From positions 1-64,000 of the forward strand of contig DATCKU010000056.1 of NCBI GenBank assembly GCA_036564245.1: 64,000 nt of DNA. Reading direction: 5' to 3'. The stretch is from Thermasporomyces sp036564245. GTDB taxonomy: Bacteria > Actinomycetota > Actinomycetes > Propionibacteriales > Actinopolymorphaceae. The translations under genes and the position numbers were made by a program. Below the pieces are notes generated by a model that was given only the letters and a program-made list of their open reading frames with translations, was not told where the DNA came from and ran no database searches. Below, in pieces: positions 1 to 7,547 of this stretch (positions are counted from its first letter, which is position 1; every line of letters begins with the position of its first letter).

Positions 1-32
1 TCGCTCAGCGCGCCCTACTACACTGCCGAAGC

Positions 33-329
33 GTGATCTTCAAGCGAGTCGGCGAGGGACGCCCCTACCCCGATCATGGCGCGACCCAGCGTGACTGGGC
101 CAAGCTGCCGCCCCGCCCGGTTCGCCTCGACCAGCTGGTCACGACCAAGCGCACCCTTGACCTCGACACACTGCTCGCTGCAGATTCGACGTATTACGGC
201 GATCTCTTTGCACACGTGGTCGAATACCGCAACGAGCTCTATCTCGAGGACGGCCTCCACCGCGCGCTCCGCGCGGCTCTTCACCAGCGCATGGTGCTGC
301 ATGCGAGGGTGCTTCGCATCGACGACTGA
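33..329 (+). CDS. Small conserved actinobacterial protein (VapB-antitoxin-like annotation family)
   Basis: This 98-residue protein starts at GTG and reads MIFKRVGEGRPYPDHG, then PVRLDQLVTTKRTLDLDTLL and YGDLFAHVVEYRNELYLEDG. I recognise it as a small soluble protein widespread in actinobacteria, often annotated as a VapB-type antitoxin. No partner toxin lies next to it here, so a toxin-antitoxin role is doubtful. It has no signal peptide or membrane segment. The next gene, a LytR C-terminal protein 33 bases downstream on the same strand, is its usual neighbour in actinobacteria, and the two probably form an operon. The biochemical function is unknown. Confidence 0.75.
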   Translation: MIFKRVGEGRPYPDHGATQRDWAKLPPRPVRLDQLVTTKRTLDLDTLLAADSTYYGDLFAHVVEYRNELYLEDGLHRALRAALHQRMVLHARVLRIDD

Positions 330-362
330 GGCGCGGCAGGCGGGGCCCAGACGGGGAAAGGT

Positions 363-941
363 ATGGCCATGGCGTCATACGACATGGGGTTTGGGCACCG
401 GCGGCGTCGCCGGATCCGTGGACCGCTGACCATGATAGTGCTTTTGGGTCTTTTGTTCGGAGCTGCGTGGTATGGGTGGAAGTCGGTCATCGACGTGCCA
501 CCGGCGCCGCAGCCAACGCAGGTCTGCTCCACACCGAAGGCAGACAAGAAGCAGCGGATCGACGCCAAGCACGTGATCGTCAACGTCTACAACGACAGCC
601 AGGTCACCGGTCTTGCCCAGCAGACCGCTGACACCTTGAGCCTGCGAGGCTTCACGATCGGCAAGGTCGCCAACAACCCGTACGACCACAAGGTCAAGAC
701 CGTCGAGATCCGAGGGCGGCACAAGCAGGCACCCGAGGTCTTGCTGCTGCGCGAGCAACTCAAAGGCCAGGTGACCATTCAGGACGACTCTCGCAGCGAC
801 ACCTCGGTCGACCTCATCATCGGGGGGAAATGGTCCGGATTGGCTGGCAACGCGCCGACCGCGATGGAGGTGGACACCGAGGTCCCGGTCTGCGTCACGA
901 AGATGCCCACGCCGGTCGCGGCTGGACTGCCGCCTTCATGA
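363..941 (+). CDS. LytR C-terminal domain membrane-anchored protein
   Basis: The 192-residue protein has a short basic N-terminus (HRRRRRIRGPL), one membrane segment at about residues 21-40, and an exported domain. That domain contains VIVNVYNDSQVTGLAQQTAD and RGFTIGKVANNPYD, matching the LytR_C family. This domain often follows LytR-CpsA-Psr catalytic domains, but no catalytic domain is present here. The protein should sit in the membrane facing the cell wall, perhaps with an accessory cell-envelope role. It follows the 98-residue conserved gene on the same strand. The start is the first ATG after a GGGGAAAGG-like ribosome site; a second ATG lies two codons on. Confidence 0.8.
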   Translation: MAMASYDMGFGHRRRRRIRGPLTMIVLLGLLFGAAWYGWKSVIDVPPAPQPTQVCSTPKADKKQRIDAKHVIVNVYNDSQVTGLAQQTADTLSLRGFTIGKVANNPYDHKVKTVEIRGRHKQAPEVLLLREQLKGQVTIQDDSRSDTSVDLIIGGKWSGLAGNAPTAMEVDTEVPVCVTKMPTPVAAGLPPS

Positions 942-961
942 CCGCCACACCGAGCCGGCCG

Positions 962-2491
962 TCACTTCTCGCCGAGCGTCCGGGGAATCCGACGCTTACC
1001 CTGCCGTTGCTCCAGCCAGTCCGCCAGGCGTCCTGACCGGCTCACCGCGCGAAGCCGACGCTCGGTCGCAGCCCGCAGCCGTCGTGGTACGACGACCAGC
1101 AGCTGATCGCCCTTCCGGAGAACCGTCGCGCTCGTGGGCACGGTGCTTTGTCCGTTTCGTACGACCAAGGCGATCGACGCTCCGGGCGGCAGCCGCAGCT
1201 CGCCTACCTCGACACCGGCAAGCCTCGAGGTCTCGAAGATCCGTACCTCGAGTAGATCGGCGTCGAGTCGTTCAAGTGGCGCAGCCTCGATGTCCAGGTC
1301 ACGCATCTCGTCACCGGACCTGATCTGCATCCAGCGAGCCGCGACCGGAAGGGTCGGCGCCTGCACGAGCGTGAAGACCACTACCAGGACGAATACCACA
1401 TCGAACAGGCGGTCGGCACCCTCGATCGAAGAGGCGAGCGGAATGGTGGCGAGCACGATCGGGACGGCACCACGCAGTCCCGCCCACGACAGGAACAGCT
1501 GGTCGCGCCACGGCGTACGAAATGGCAGCAGACTCACCACAACGGACAACGGGCGGGCGAAGCAGGTCAGCACCAGGCCGGCCACCAGGCCGGCCACCAG
1601 GTTCTGGACCGTGAGCCGTGACGGCCAGGCCAACAGTCCGAGCATCACGAACAGACCGATCTGGGCGAGCCAGGCCAGACCCTCGCTGAACGAACGAACC
1701 GCCGGGCGATGCGGGAGCTCCTTGTTACCCAGCACAAGGGACGCGACGTAGACGGCCGCGAACCCGCTCGTGTGGGCGCCGGCTGCGGCGGCGTACGCCA
1801 ACACGGCGAAGGCCACGGTCGACAACGGGTAGAGGCCAGAGGCAGGCAAGGCGACCCGGCGCAGGATCCACGCCCCACCCCAGCCGATCACGAACCCGAT
1901 CAGGCTTCCCAGCACCAGCTCGACGACGATCGTGAGCGAGATGCCCAAAAGACTCTGGTCCTCGAACGTCGCCGAGCTCAGGGTCACGACGATCAGGACG
2001 GTCGGCGCGTCGTTCAGTCCGGACTCGGCCTCGAGCATCCCGGCCAGCCGATTCGGCAGCGGCACCCGGCGCAGGACCGAGAAGACCGCCGCGGCATCGG
2101 TCGGGGACGTCACGGCACCGAGTAGGAACGCCAGGCGCCAGTCGAAGCCGAGCACGTAGTGCGCCACCACGGCGACCGCCGAGATGCTGATCACGACACC
2201 GACCGTCGCGAGCGCGACGCCACCCAGCATGGCGGGTCGCACGTCCGCCCATCGGGTGGTGAGCCCACCTTCGGTGAGGATGATGACCAGGGCGGCGAAC
2301 CCCAGCGCATGGGCGAGCGGGGCGTTGTCGAACCTGATCCCCAGACCCGACTCGCCGAGCGCGACACCCATCGCGAGGTAGAGCAGGAGGCTGGGGAGCC
2401 CGAACCGCACGGTGAACCGCACAGCGAGCACGCCGAGCAGCAGCACGACCGTGCCGTACAGCAAGAACTGATCGAGCTCGGCGGTGGTCAC
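962..2491 (-). CDS. Potassium/proton antiporter, CPA1/NhaP2 (CvrA) type
   Basis: This 509-residue protein has roughly twelve hydrophobic segments in residues 8-385, followed by a cytoplasmic TrkA-C (RCK_C) domain at about residues 405-485. The family signature SPTDAAAVFSVLRR and the downstream ESGLNDAPTVL are intact. NhaP2-type carriers exchange cytoplasmic K+ or Na+ for protons at the membrane, and the RCK_C domain probably binds a small regulatory ligand. The start is a GTG at the 5' end of a long open frame. It is convergent with the LytR_C gene (20 bases between stops) and is transcribed alone. The ion preference cannot be read from sequence; potassium is favoured by the RCK_C tail. Confidence 0.85.
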   Translation of the reverse strand: MTTAELDQFLLYGTVVLLLGVLAVRFTVRFGLPSLLLYLAMGVALGESGLGIRFDNAPLAHALGFAALVIILTEGGLTTRWADVRPAMLGGVALATVGVVISISAVAVVAHYVLGFDWRLAFLLGAVTSPTDAAAVFSVLRRVPLPNRLAGMLEAESGLNDAPTVLIVVTLSSATFEDQSLLGISLTIVVELVLGSLIGFVIGWGGAWILRRVALPASGLYPLSTVAFAVLAYAAAAGAHTSGFAAVYVASLVLGNKELPHRPAVRSFSEGLAWLAQIGLFVMLGLLAWPSRLTVQNLVAGLVAGLVLTCFARPLSVVVSLLPFRTPWRDQLFLSWAGLRGAVPIVLATIPLASSIEGADRLFDVVFVLVVVFTLVQAPTLPVAARWMQIRSGDEMRDLDIEAAPLERLDADLLEVRIFETSRLAGVEVGELRLPPGASIALVVRNGQSTVPTSATVLRKGDQLLVVVPRRLRAATERRLRAVSRSGRLADWLEQRQGKRRIPRTLGEK

Positions 2492-2709
2492 TGCGCCCTC
2501 TCCCCACCCAGCTCACGCTCTGGCGTAGGAACGCTGCCATAGCGACCAGTGCCCGCCAGAACTTTCCGGTTATGCACCCGACCCACCGGCCATCGGGCGT
2601 TGGGCTCGGGCGGGGGTCCGGCCCGGCATCAACACGAGAGCCCGCGAACCTTCGTCCCGTGGCCGGCACGTCGCGTAGTTCGGCGCTAGACCCCCGCCTC
2701 TCCTGCAAG

Positions 2710-2794
2710 CGGTGGCGGCGGGATTTGAACCCGCGGAGGGTTGCCCCTCACACGCTTTCGAGGCGTGCTCCATAGGCCGCTCGGACACACCACC
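2710..2794 (-). tRNA. tRNA-Ser (anticodon CGA)
   Basis: On the minus strand this folds as a class II tRNA. The acceptor arm is GGTGGTG with CGCCACC, the anticodon arm is CACGC-CTCGAAA-GCGTG, which gives anticodon CGA, and the variable arm is long with a GAGGG/CCCTC stem. The T arm has GGGTTCAAATCCC. The discriminator base is G, as expected for serine. It reads UCG codons. The 3' CCA is not encoded. It is a single tRNA gene close to tadA. Confidence 0.95.
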
Positions 2795-2886
2795 GCGGGT
2801 AGGGTACCGGACGGCCGACGAGAGCTCGGAAGCGGTGCCGCCCAAACGACCTTGTGCGGGACGTCCGGCGCATGATCACCGACCGG

Positions 2887-3411
2887 TCACTCGGGGTCGG
2901 AGCGACGGTTGCGGCGAGCTGCGAAGAAGGCCCGCAGGATCGCGCCGCACTCGTCGTCCAGCACGCCACCGATCACCTCGGGGCGGTGGTTCAGGCGACG
3001 ATCACGTACGACATCCCACAACGAGTCGACGGCGCCCGCCTTCGGGTCGTACGCACCGAAGACGAGGCGATCCAGGCGAGCCAACACGATCGCCCCCGCG
3101 CACATGGTGCACGGCTCCAAGGTCACGACAAGGGTGCAGCCATCCAGCCGCCACCCACCCCGCCTCCGCGCGGCTTCCCGGATCGCGAGGATCTCGGCAT
3201 GAGCGGTCGGATCCCCCTCGGCCTCGCGCGCGTTCCGGCCACGACCGATGATCGTGCCCTCCGCGTCGAGCACCACGCAGCCGACGGGTACGTCACCCAC
3301 CTGCTCGGCGCGATGCGCTTCGGCCAGCGCCTCGCGCATCGCGCCTTCCCACTCGCCAAGCCGCGCCGAGCCACTCGGGCGCTGGCCCGGCGCGGTCGGC
3401 TGGTCTGACAT
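2887..3411 (-). CDS. tadA: tRNA adenosine(34) deaminase TadA
   Basis: TadA converts adenosine-34 to inosine in the wobble position of tRNA-Arg(ACG), widening codon reading. The zinc and proton-shuttle motif is His71-Ala-Glu73 (in DPTAHAEILA). The second zinc motif is EPCTMCAGA with Cys101 and Cys104, so the catalytic centre is complete. I chose the ATG at 3411 over a TTG two codons upstream. The protein has 174 residues, slightly longer than usual because of a Pro/Gly/Ser-rich N-terminus. It follows two deaminase-associated genes on the same strand, with 11 bases between it and the nearer one, so the three are probably co-transcribed. Confidence 0.93.
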   Translation of the reverse strand: MSDQPTAPGQRPSGSARLGEWEGAMREALAEAHRAEQVGDVPVGCVVLDAEGTIIGRGRNAREAEGDPTAHAEILAIREAARRRGGWRLDGCTLVVTLEPCTMCAGAIVLARLDRLVFGAYDPKAGAVDSLWDVVRDRRLNHRPEVIGGVLDDECGAILRAFFAARRNRRSDPE

Positions 3412-3422
3412 GTGCAAGCCGA

Positions 3423-3905
3423 TCAGCGGACCGCCTCGAGCTGATCGACGAAACCGAGCCGCTCGGCCAGAGTCGCCACGGCGTCAGCTGGCGAGGTATC
3501 CGCGTCAGCTGCGAGCCTCCGCAGCTCCCGACCGCTCACCCCGAGGTCGTCGAGGAGCCCGGCCTCACCCACGGGCTCGGACGGCAGCCCGCTCCCGTGC
3601 CCGTTGTCCATCGCTTCCTCGCTCAGATACTCGATGACGACCTCGGACAGCATGGCCTCGCCGACCGTCGTCCGCATGGCCTCGGCGCCGTCCGAGACGA
3701 AAACCCGCGGGTCATCGTCGTCTTCTACGCGTACGACACCGAACCAGTCCTCCTCTTCGACGAGGATGACGACATTTCCATCGTCGGAGTCGACCTCGCT
3801 TGCCACGTCGGCAATGGCCTCGATGCTCTCAGCGTCGTCGAGGTCGAGCTCGGTTCCCCACCAGTCTCCTCCACTGCGGGTGAATGCCGCCGCGAAGTAT
3901 GACAC
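3423..3905 (-). CDS. tRNA adenosine deaminase-associated protein (copy 1)
   Basis: The 160-residue acidic cytoplasmic protein contains a central EEEDWFGVVRVEDDD strand region and a C-terminal helical part, DLGVSGRELRRLAADADTSP, typical of the actinobacterial deaminase-associated family. The name comes from its fixed position beside tadA; no biochemical role is established. Here it lies just upstream of tadA (11 bases). A second, diverged copy follows at 4122-4613. The two share the pattern of an acidic DDxF/DWF strand, an SDG/SDV turn and a final AERLG helix. No enzymatic motif is visible. Confidence 0.8.
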   Translation of the reverse strand: MSYFAAAFTRSGGDWWGTELDLDDAESIEAIADVASEVDSDDGNVVILVEEEDWFGVVRVEDDDDPRVFVSDGAEAMRTTVGEAMLSEVVIEYLSEEAMDNGHGSGLPSEPVGEAGLLDDLGVSGRELRRLAADADTSPADAVATLAERLGFVDQLEAVR

Positions 3906-4121
3906 CGCACACCATTCCTTTGGTCGTTACCCTGCCGTACGTTTCTCGGGCTCTCCGGAGGACGCCCGACCGAGGCGAGCCTCGGCCGCCTGGTCAGGTG
4001 CCGCGCCGGTAGGACCCTTGTCACGCATGAATGAGTGTCCTGGATTTCCCCCGCACCTTGAAAGCCTGGTCCGTGTCGAGCCCTCCGAGGTCCGCTCGTC
4101 CGGCGCCTCCTGCTCGACGTA

Positions 4122-4613
4122 TTAGTTTGTCGCGGATCCCACCGCATGGTGAAACGCCGCCGCACACCCCAGTCGTTCAGCAATTTTGCCGAGCATCTCG
4201 TCTGGGTACAGGTCGAGATCGTCGCACAGAGCGCCCATCTCCATGGCCGTCATCCCGAGATCCGCGATGATCCCGAGATCGCCAGCTGGTTGAGCCCGAT
4301 CGTCGTCCTCGTCGGGCATCGGCAGATCCAACGCGTCGAGGACGGCACCTGCGAGCGGCCACTCGGTCGCCGCCGTGACGTCCGAGAGCAAATACCGCAC
4401 GCTGTCGCCCTCGACTCGTACGAGCACGAAGAAGTCGTCGTCAACTGAGACCATGCCGAGGCAGGCGCGGTCGGTGGGTTGCCGCCGCAGGGTCCGCACC
4501 AGCGTCTCGAGGTCACGCGCCGCCGTCGTGGCAAGCGCGGCAGCCCGCCAGCAGCCCTCCTCCAGGTAGAGAACGATGACGAAGTCGATCGCCGTCTGGC
4601 TCTCCTCGGCCAT
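4122..4613 (-). CDS. tRNA adenosine deaminase-associated protein (copy 2)
   Basis: A 163-residue acidic protein, a diverged paralogue of the gene at 3423-3905. Shared features are the central DDDFFVLVRVEGDSVRYLLS region and the C-terminal DLGMTAMEMGALCDDLDLYP ending in AERLG. I start it at the internal ATG (4613, MAEESQTAIDF) because the upstream open frame is basic and unlike the family. About 215 bases separate it from copy 1 and hold no gene. Being adjacent to tadA suggests a shared role in tRNA deamination or its control, but no catalytic residues are seen. The two copies may form a heteromer; that is inference only. Confidence 0.75.
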   Translation of the reverse strand: MAEESQTAIDFVIVLYLEEGCWRAAALATTAARDLETLVRTLRRQPTDRACLGMVSVDDDFFVLVRVEGDSVRYLLSDVTAATEWPLAGAVLDALDLPMPDEDDDRAQPAGDLGIIADLGMTAMEMGALCDDLDLYPDEMLGKIAERLGCAAAFHHAVGSATN

Positions 4614-4683
4614 AAGGGAGATCGTGGCAGACGGAGGCCGGAATGCACCGCATTTTTGATACCGTTTTCGCTTCATCCAGCCT

Positions 4684-4714
4684 GGTCGGGTTGCCGCCTG
4701 CCCGCAACCCGACC
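4684..4714 (-). terminator. Strong hairpin, likely transcription terminator
   Basis: Perfect 11-base-pair inverted repeat, GGTCGGGTTGC with GCAACCCGACC, separated by 9 bases. It lies 22 bases past the stop of the small gene 4737-4910 (minus strand) and before copy 2 of the deaminase-associated gene. There is no U tract, which is common for actinobacterial terminators. Confidence 0.6.
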
Positions 4715-4736
4715 GCTAGGACGTGGTGGCCGGCGA

Positions 4737-4910
4737 TCAGGGGGTACGGTAGGTCGCCCGCCGGGCGGCCTCGCGCATGCTCGCCAGCCGCGCTCGTCGC
4801 GGTCGCACGCTGGCACGCAACTGCTTCGCCTCGGCAAGGTCACGCAGAAGCGCGGCTCGCCTGCGGAGACGTTCGGTCTGGGCGTCGGACGCCGCGACAT
4901 CGCGCATCAT
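4737..4910 (-). CDS. Small basic helical protein, 57 residues
   Basis: A short gene on the minus strand with ATG at 4910. A GGAG ribosome site lies 8 bases before the ATG; a GTG two codons upstream would be too close to it. The product begins MMRDVAASDAQTERLRRRAA and continues with LLRDLAEAKQLRASVRPRRA, then LASMREAARRATYRTP. It is strongly charged and alanine-rich, predicted to be one or two long helices. The pattern of AEAKxLR, PRRAR and a short aromatic-containing tail resembles small conserved actinobacterial proteins that I have seen annotated only as hypothetical. It lies divergent from upp and ends 22 bases before a strong hairpin. Function is unknown. Confidence 0.6.
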   Translation of the reverse strand: MMRDVAASDAQTERLRRRAALLRDLAEAKQLRASVRPRRARLASMREAARRATYRTP

Positions 4911-5116
4911 GGGCACGACTCCAACCAGTTACGAGATCGGTCTGACAGTCCTCTCCGAAGCCCACCGCAATCTGCCGAAGCCCGTGGACGGGAAAGCGTT
5001 GCACGAGCCCTACTAAGGTGACTTCGCAACCGTCCACTGATCAACCCCTGAGCCTGGCCGCCAGGGACCGATTCCGGCAGGACGCTGGGCCAGGACGACC
5101 CCTGAAGGGCCCCACT

Positions 5117-5758
5117 ATGCGAATACACGTCGCGGACCACCCTTTGGTTGCGCACAAACTGACCGTTTTGCGCCAATCCACGACGGATTCGCCGACCTTC
5201 CGGCAGCTGACCGAGGAGCTGGTGACACTCCTTGCGTACGAAGCGACTCGTGACGTGCGCACGGAGCCCGTCACCGTCCAGACGCCGGTGGCGGTCGCAC
5301 ACGGCGCCAAGCTGGCCCCGCCCAAACCGATCATCGTTCCGATCTTGCGTGCCGGACTCGGGATGCTCGAGGGCATGACCCGGCTGCTTCGCACCGCGGA
5401 GGTCGGGTTCCTCGGCATGATCCGTGACGAGCGCACGTTGAAGGCCTCGACGTACGCCCAACGCATTCCGGAGGATCTCTCCGGTCGCCAGTGCTACGTC
5501 CTCGATCCCATGCTCGCCACCGGTGGCACGTTGTCCGACGCAATCGAGTTCCTCGTGGCACGCGGCGCCGATCACATCACCGCGATCTGCCTGCTCGCGG
5601 CTCCGGAAGGAATCGCCCGGCTCGAGGAGAGCACGGCCAAGCTGGGCGTACCGGTGAAAGTCGTGGTGGCCGGGCTGGACGAGCGGCTCAATGACAAGGG
5701 ATTCATCGTGCCTGGTCTCGGCGACGCCGGGGACCGCCTCTACGGCGTCGTGGACTGA
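5117..5758 (+). CDS. upp: Uracil phosphoribosyltransferase
   Basis: The 213-residue enzyme makes UMP from uracil and PRPP in pyrimidine salvage. The PRPP-binding loop is YVLDPMLATGGTLSDA, followed by the uracil-binding end region GFIVPGLGDAGDRLYGVVD. The conserved IVPILRAGLGMLEG and FLGMIRDERT stretches are present. I chose the ATG at 5117 (MRIHVADHPLVAHKL) over an upstream in-frame ATG because it matches the family length of about 209-213 residues and follows a GAAGGG ribosome site. It is monocistronic, divergent from the small gene at 4737-4910. Confidence 0.95.
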   Translation: MRIHVADHPLVAHKLTVLRQSTTDSPTFRQLTEELVTLLAYEATRDVRTEPVTVQTPVAVAHGAKLAPPKPIIVPILRAGLGMLEGMTRLLRTAEVGFLGMIRDERTLKASTYAQRIPEDLSGRQCYVLDPMLATGGTLSDAIEFLVARGADHITAICLLAAPEGIARLEESTAKLGVPVKVVVAGLDERLNDKGFIVPGLGDAGDRLYGVVD

Positions 5759-5915
5759 AGGGTTCCCTGCTTCACGACGGCGCGAGCACGCGACCTGATC
5801 GCGAATCCCCACTCGAGTTTCACCCGTCGCGAGCCGCCGGCAGAGGTTTGTCGGGGCGGCAAACGGACGATGCTCCACCCAGGTGCCGCAGTCGCAGGCC
5901 GTGGGGGGCGCGCAC

Positions 5916-7535
5916 ATGGGCATGAAGGTCAGTGTTGTGGTTCCGATACACAACCCAGGACCACACCTCGACACATGTCTCGGGTCCCTGCTGGCACAGT
6001 CACTGGATCCCGGGGAGTACGAAGTCCTCTTCGTCGACGCCGGGTCCACCGACGGGAGCCTGCGCCGTCTGGAGAACTTCGCCGAGCGCCATCCTCAGGT
6101 ACGCGTGATCCACGGACCGAGCGGGCGAGACGGCACTCGTGCGGCTCCGGGTCAGCTTCGCAACATCGGCATCGAACGCGCCAGCGGGGAGTACCTCTAC
6201 TTCCTCACAGCATCCGACCAACTCGCCCCGCTCGCCCTGGAACGCATGTACGCCCTGGCGACCCGGACCAGCGCCGACATCGTCGTGGGCAAGATCGTGG
6301 GCCACGGCGGACGGGTCGTGCCCGTGAGCCCGTTCCGGGAGTCGCGCGACGCAGTGGACCCCGCCGAGACGCCGGAGCTTTTCAGCCTGGCAACCGCGCA
6401 CAAGCTGTTCCGGGTCGGCTTCCTGCTCCAGGATCGACTGCGGTTCGCCGAGACCGGTGGCGCCGCCGGCCTTCTCGGTGGCAGCCACGCGTTCGGGCTC
6501 ACTGACCCAGGGCTCGTCGAACAGCGCTTCGTGACACAGGCGTACTTCCTCGCCAAGACCATCTCCGTCCTCGCCGACACCGTCTGCTGCCACTGGGGTT
6601 CGGCGACGAGCTTCGAGCCTCGAGCGACCATGCTGCGCCGCTCCGGCTGGGCCGCGCACCTTCAGGCCTTCCGCGCTCTGCTCGACCTGGTCGACCAGCA
6701 CACCGATCCCGGCGACGTCCGCGAGGCGATCTACGCCAGGCTCTACGCAGATCACCTGCTGAACCTGCTGGAGCCACGGTCGCTTTTCCGCATTCCGCTC
6801 GGGGTCGGCGGCCACGGAGTGCTCCGCGGAGCACGGCAGCTCCTCACCGAACGCATCCCGCCACCCGTCGAACGCCGGCTGCCGCCCTCGGCACGGGTTC
6901 GCTCGCGGCTGTTGCGTGCCGGTGCCTACGCGGACGTCGTCCGGCTCACCACTGCCGAGCGTGGTCTCACGCTTCTCCCCACCCTGGAAAGCGTCGTGTG
7001 GGAAGGCAACACGCTGCTCATCAGGGTGTGCGGGCAGCTCGCCTACGCGAGCGGCCAGCCCGTGCGGTTGAGACCAGCCGACGGCCGCCTGCTCTGGGTG
7101 CCTCCGGTCCCGCTGAAGCTCAAGGCGCCGACCGATGCGTACGACGTGAGCAAGCTGATCGACGACAGTCGCCTCGAGGTGTACGTGCGGAACCGAGCGG
7201 ACTCAGGCGACTACCTGCTGCCCACGCAGTCGACGCTGGTCCGGGAACAGGGAGAACGCCCGCGACGTGTGGTCTTGCGTGGAACCGCTCGGCTGGAGCC
7301 GCGCACCGCACGCCTGGGTCAGCCGCTCGACACGGGCACGTGGGATCTCTTCGTCCGCATCGAAAGCTGCGGCTGGGTCGGCTGGAACCGACTCGCGAGG
7401 CCGTACGTGAACCAGGCAGCCCATGCGGGAGCCGACGTACCGGCGCCGGCGCGCAGCATCGGATCCGGCTCTGACTCGCTCGTGGTCGAGCCGTTCTGGA
7501 CGGCACGAGCCGGCCTCAGCCTCCACGTCCAATGA
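5916..7535 (+). CDS. Family 2 glycosyltransferase with C-terminal extension
   Basis: A 539-residue cytoplasmic or membrane-associated protein. The N-terminal third is a GT-A domain: KVSVVVPIHNPGPHLDTCL, then VLFVDAGSTDGSLRRLE, then ASGEYLYFLTASDQLAPLAL. The acidic DxD-equivalent is TASDQ. The rest is a helical middle region and a beta-rich C-terminal part, like the oligomerisation or accessory domains of TarP/TarS and related wall-polymer transferases. It probably modifies a cell-wall or capsular polymer; donor and acceptor are not evident. Start ATG 5916 has a GGGGGG ribosome site 7 bases upstream. It is convergent with pntB. No other wall-polymer genes lie next to it. Confidence 0.75.
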   Translation: MGMKVSVVVPIHNPGPHLDTCLGSLLAQSLDPGEYEVLFVDAGSTDGSLRRLENFAERHPQVRVIHGPSGRDGTRAAPGQLRNIGIERASGEYLYFLTASDQLAPLALERMYALATRTSADIVVGKIVGHGGRVVPVSPFRESRDAVDPAETPELFSLATAHKLFRVGFLLQDRLRFAETGGAAGLLGGSHAFGLTDPGLVEQRFVTQAYFLAKTISVLADTVCCHWGSATSFEPRATMLRRSGWAAHLQAFRALLDLVDQHTDPGDVREAIYARLYADHLLNLLEPRSLFRIPLGVGGHGVLRGARQLLTERIPPPVERRLPPSARVRSRLLRAGAYADVVRLTTAERGLTLLPTLESVVWEGNTLLIRVCGQLAYASGQPVRLRPADGRLLWVPPVPLKLKAPTDAYDVSKLIDDSRLEVYVRNRADSGDYLLPTQSTLVREQGERPRRVVLRGTARLEPRTARLGQPLDTGTWDLFVRIESCGWVGWNRLARPYVNQAAHAGADVPAPARSIGSGSDSLVVEPFWTARAGLSLHVQ

Positions 7536-7547
7536 CCGGCCCCACGG

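Noticed and set aside
33..329. Type II toxin-antitoxin module
   Set aside because: The VapB-like annotation family is present, but no PIN-domain toxin lies beside it; the neighbour is a LytR_C envelope protein.
4777..5016. Plus-strand frame of 79 codons near upp
   Set aside because: It is antisense to the better supported small gene at 4737-4910, has Arg/Ser-rich shadow composition, and lacks a ribosome site.
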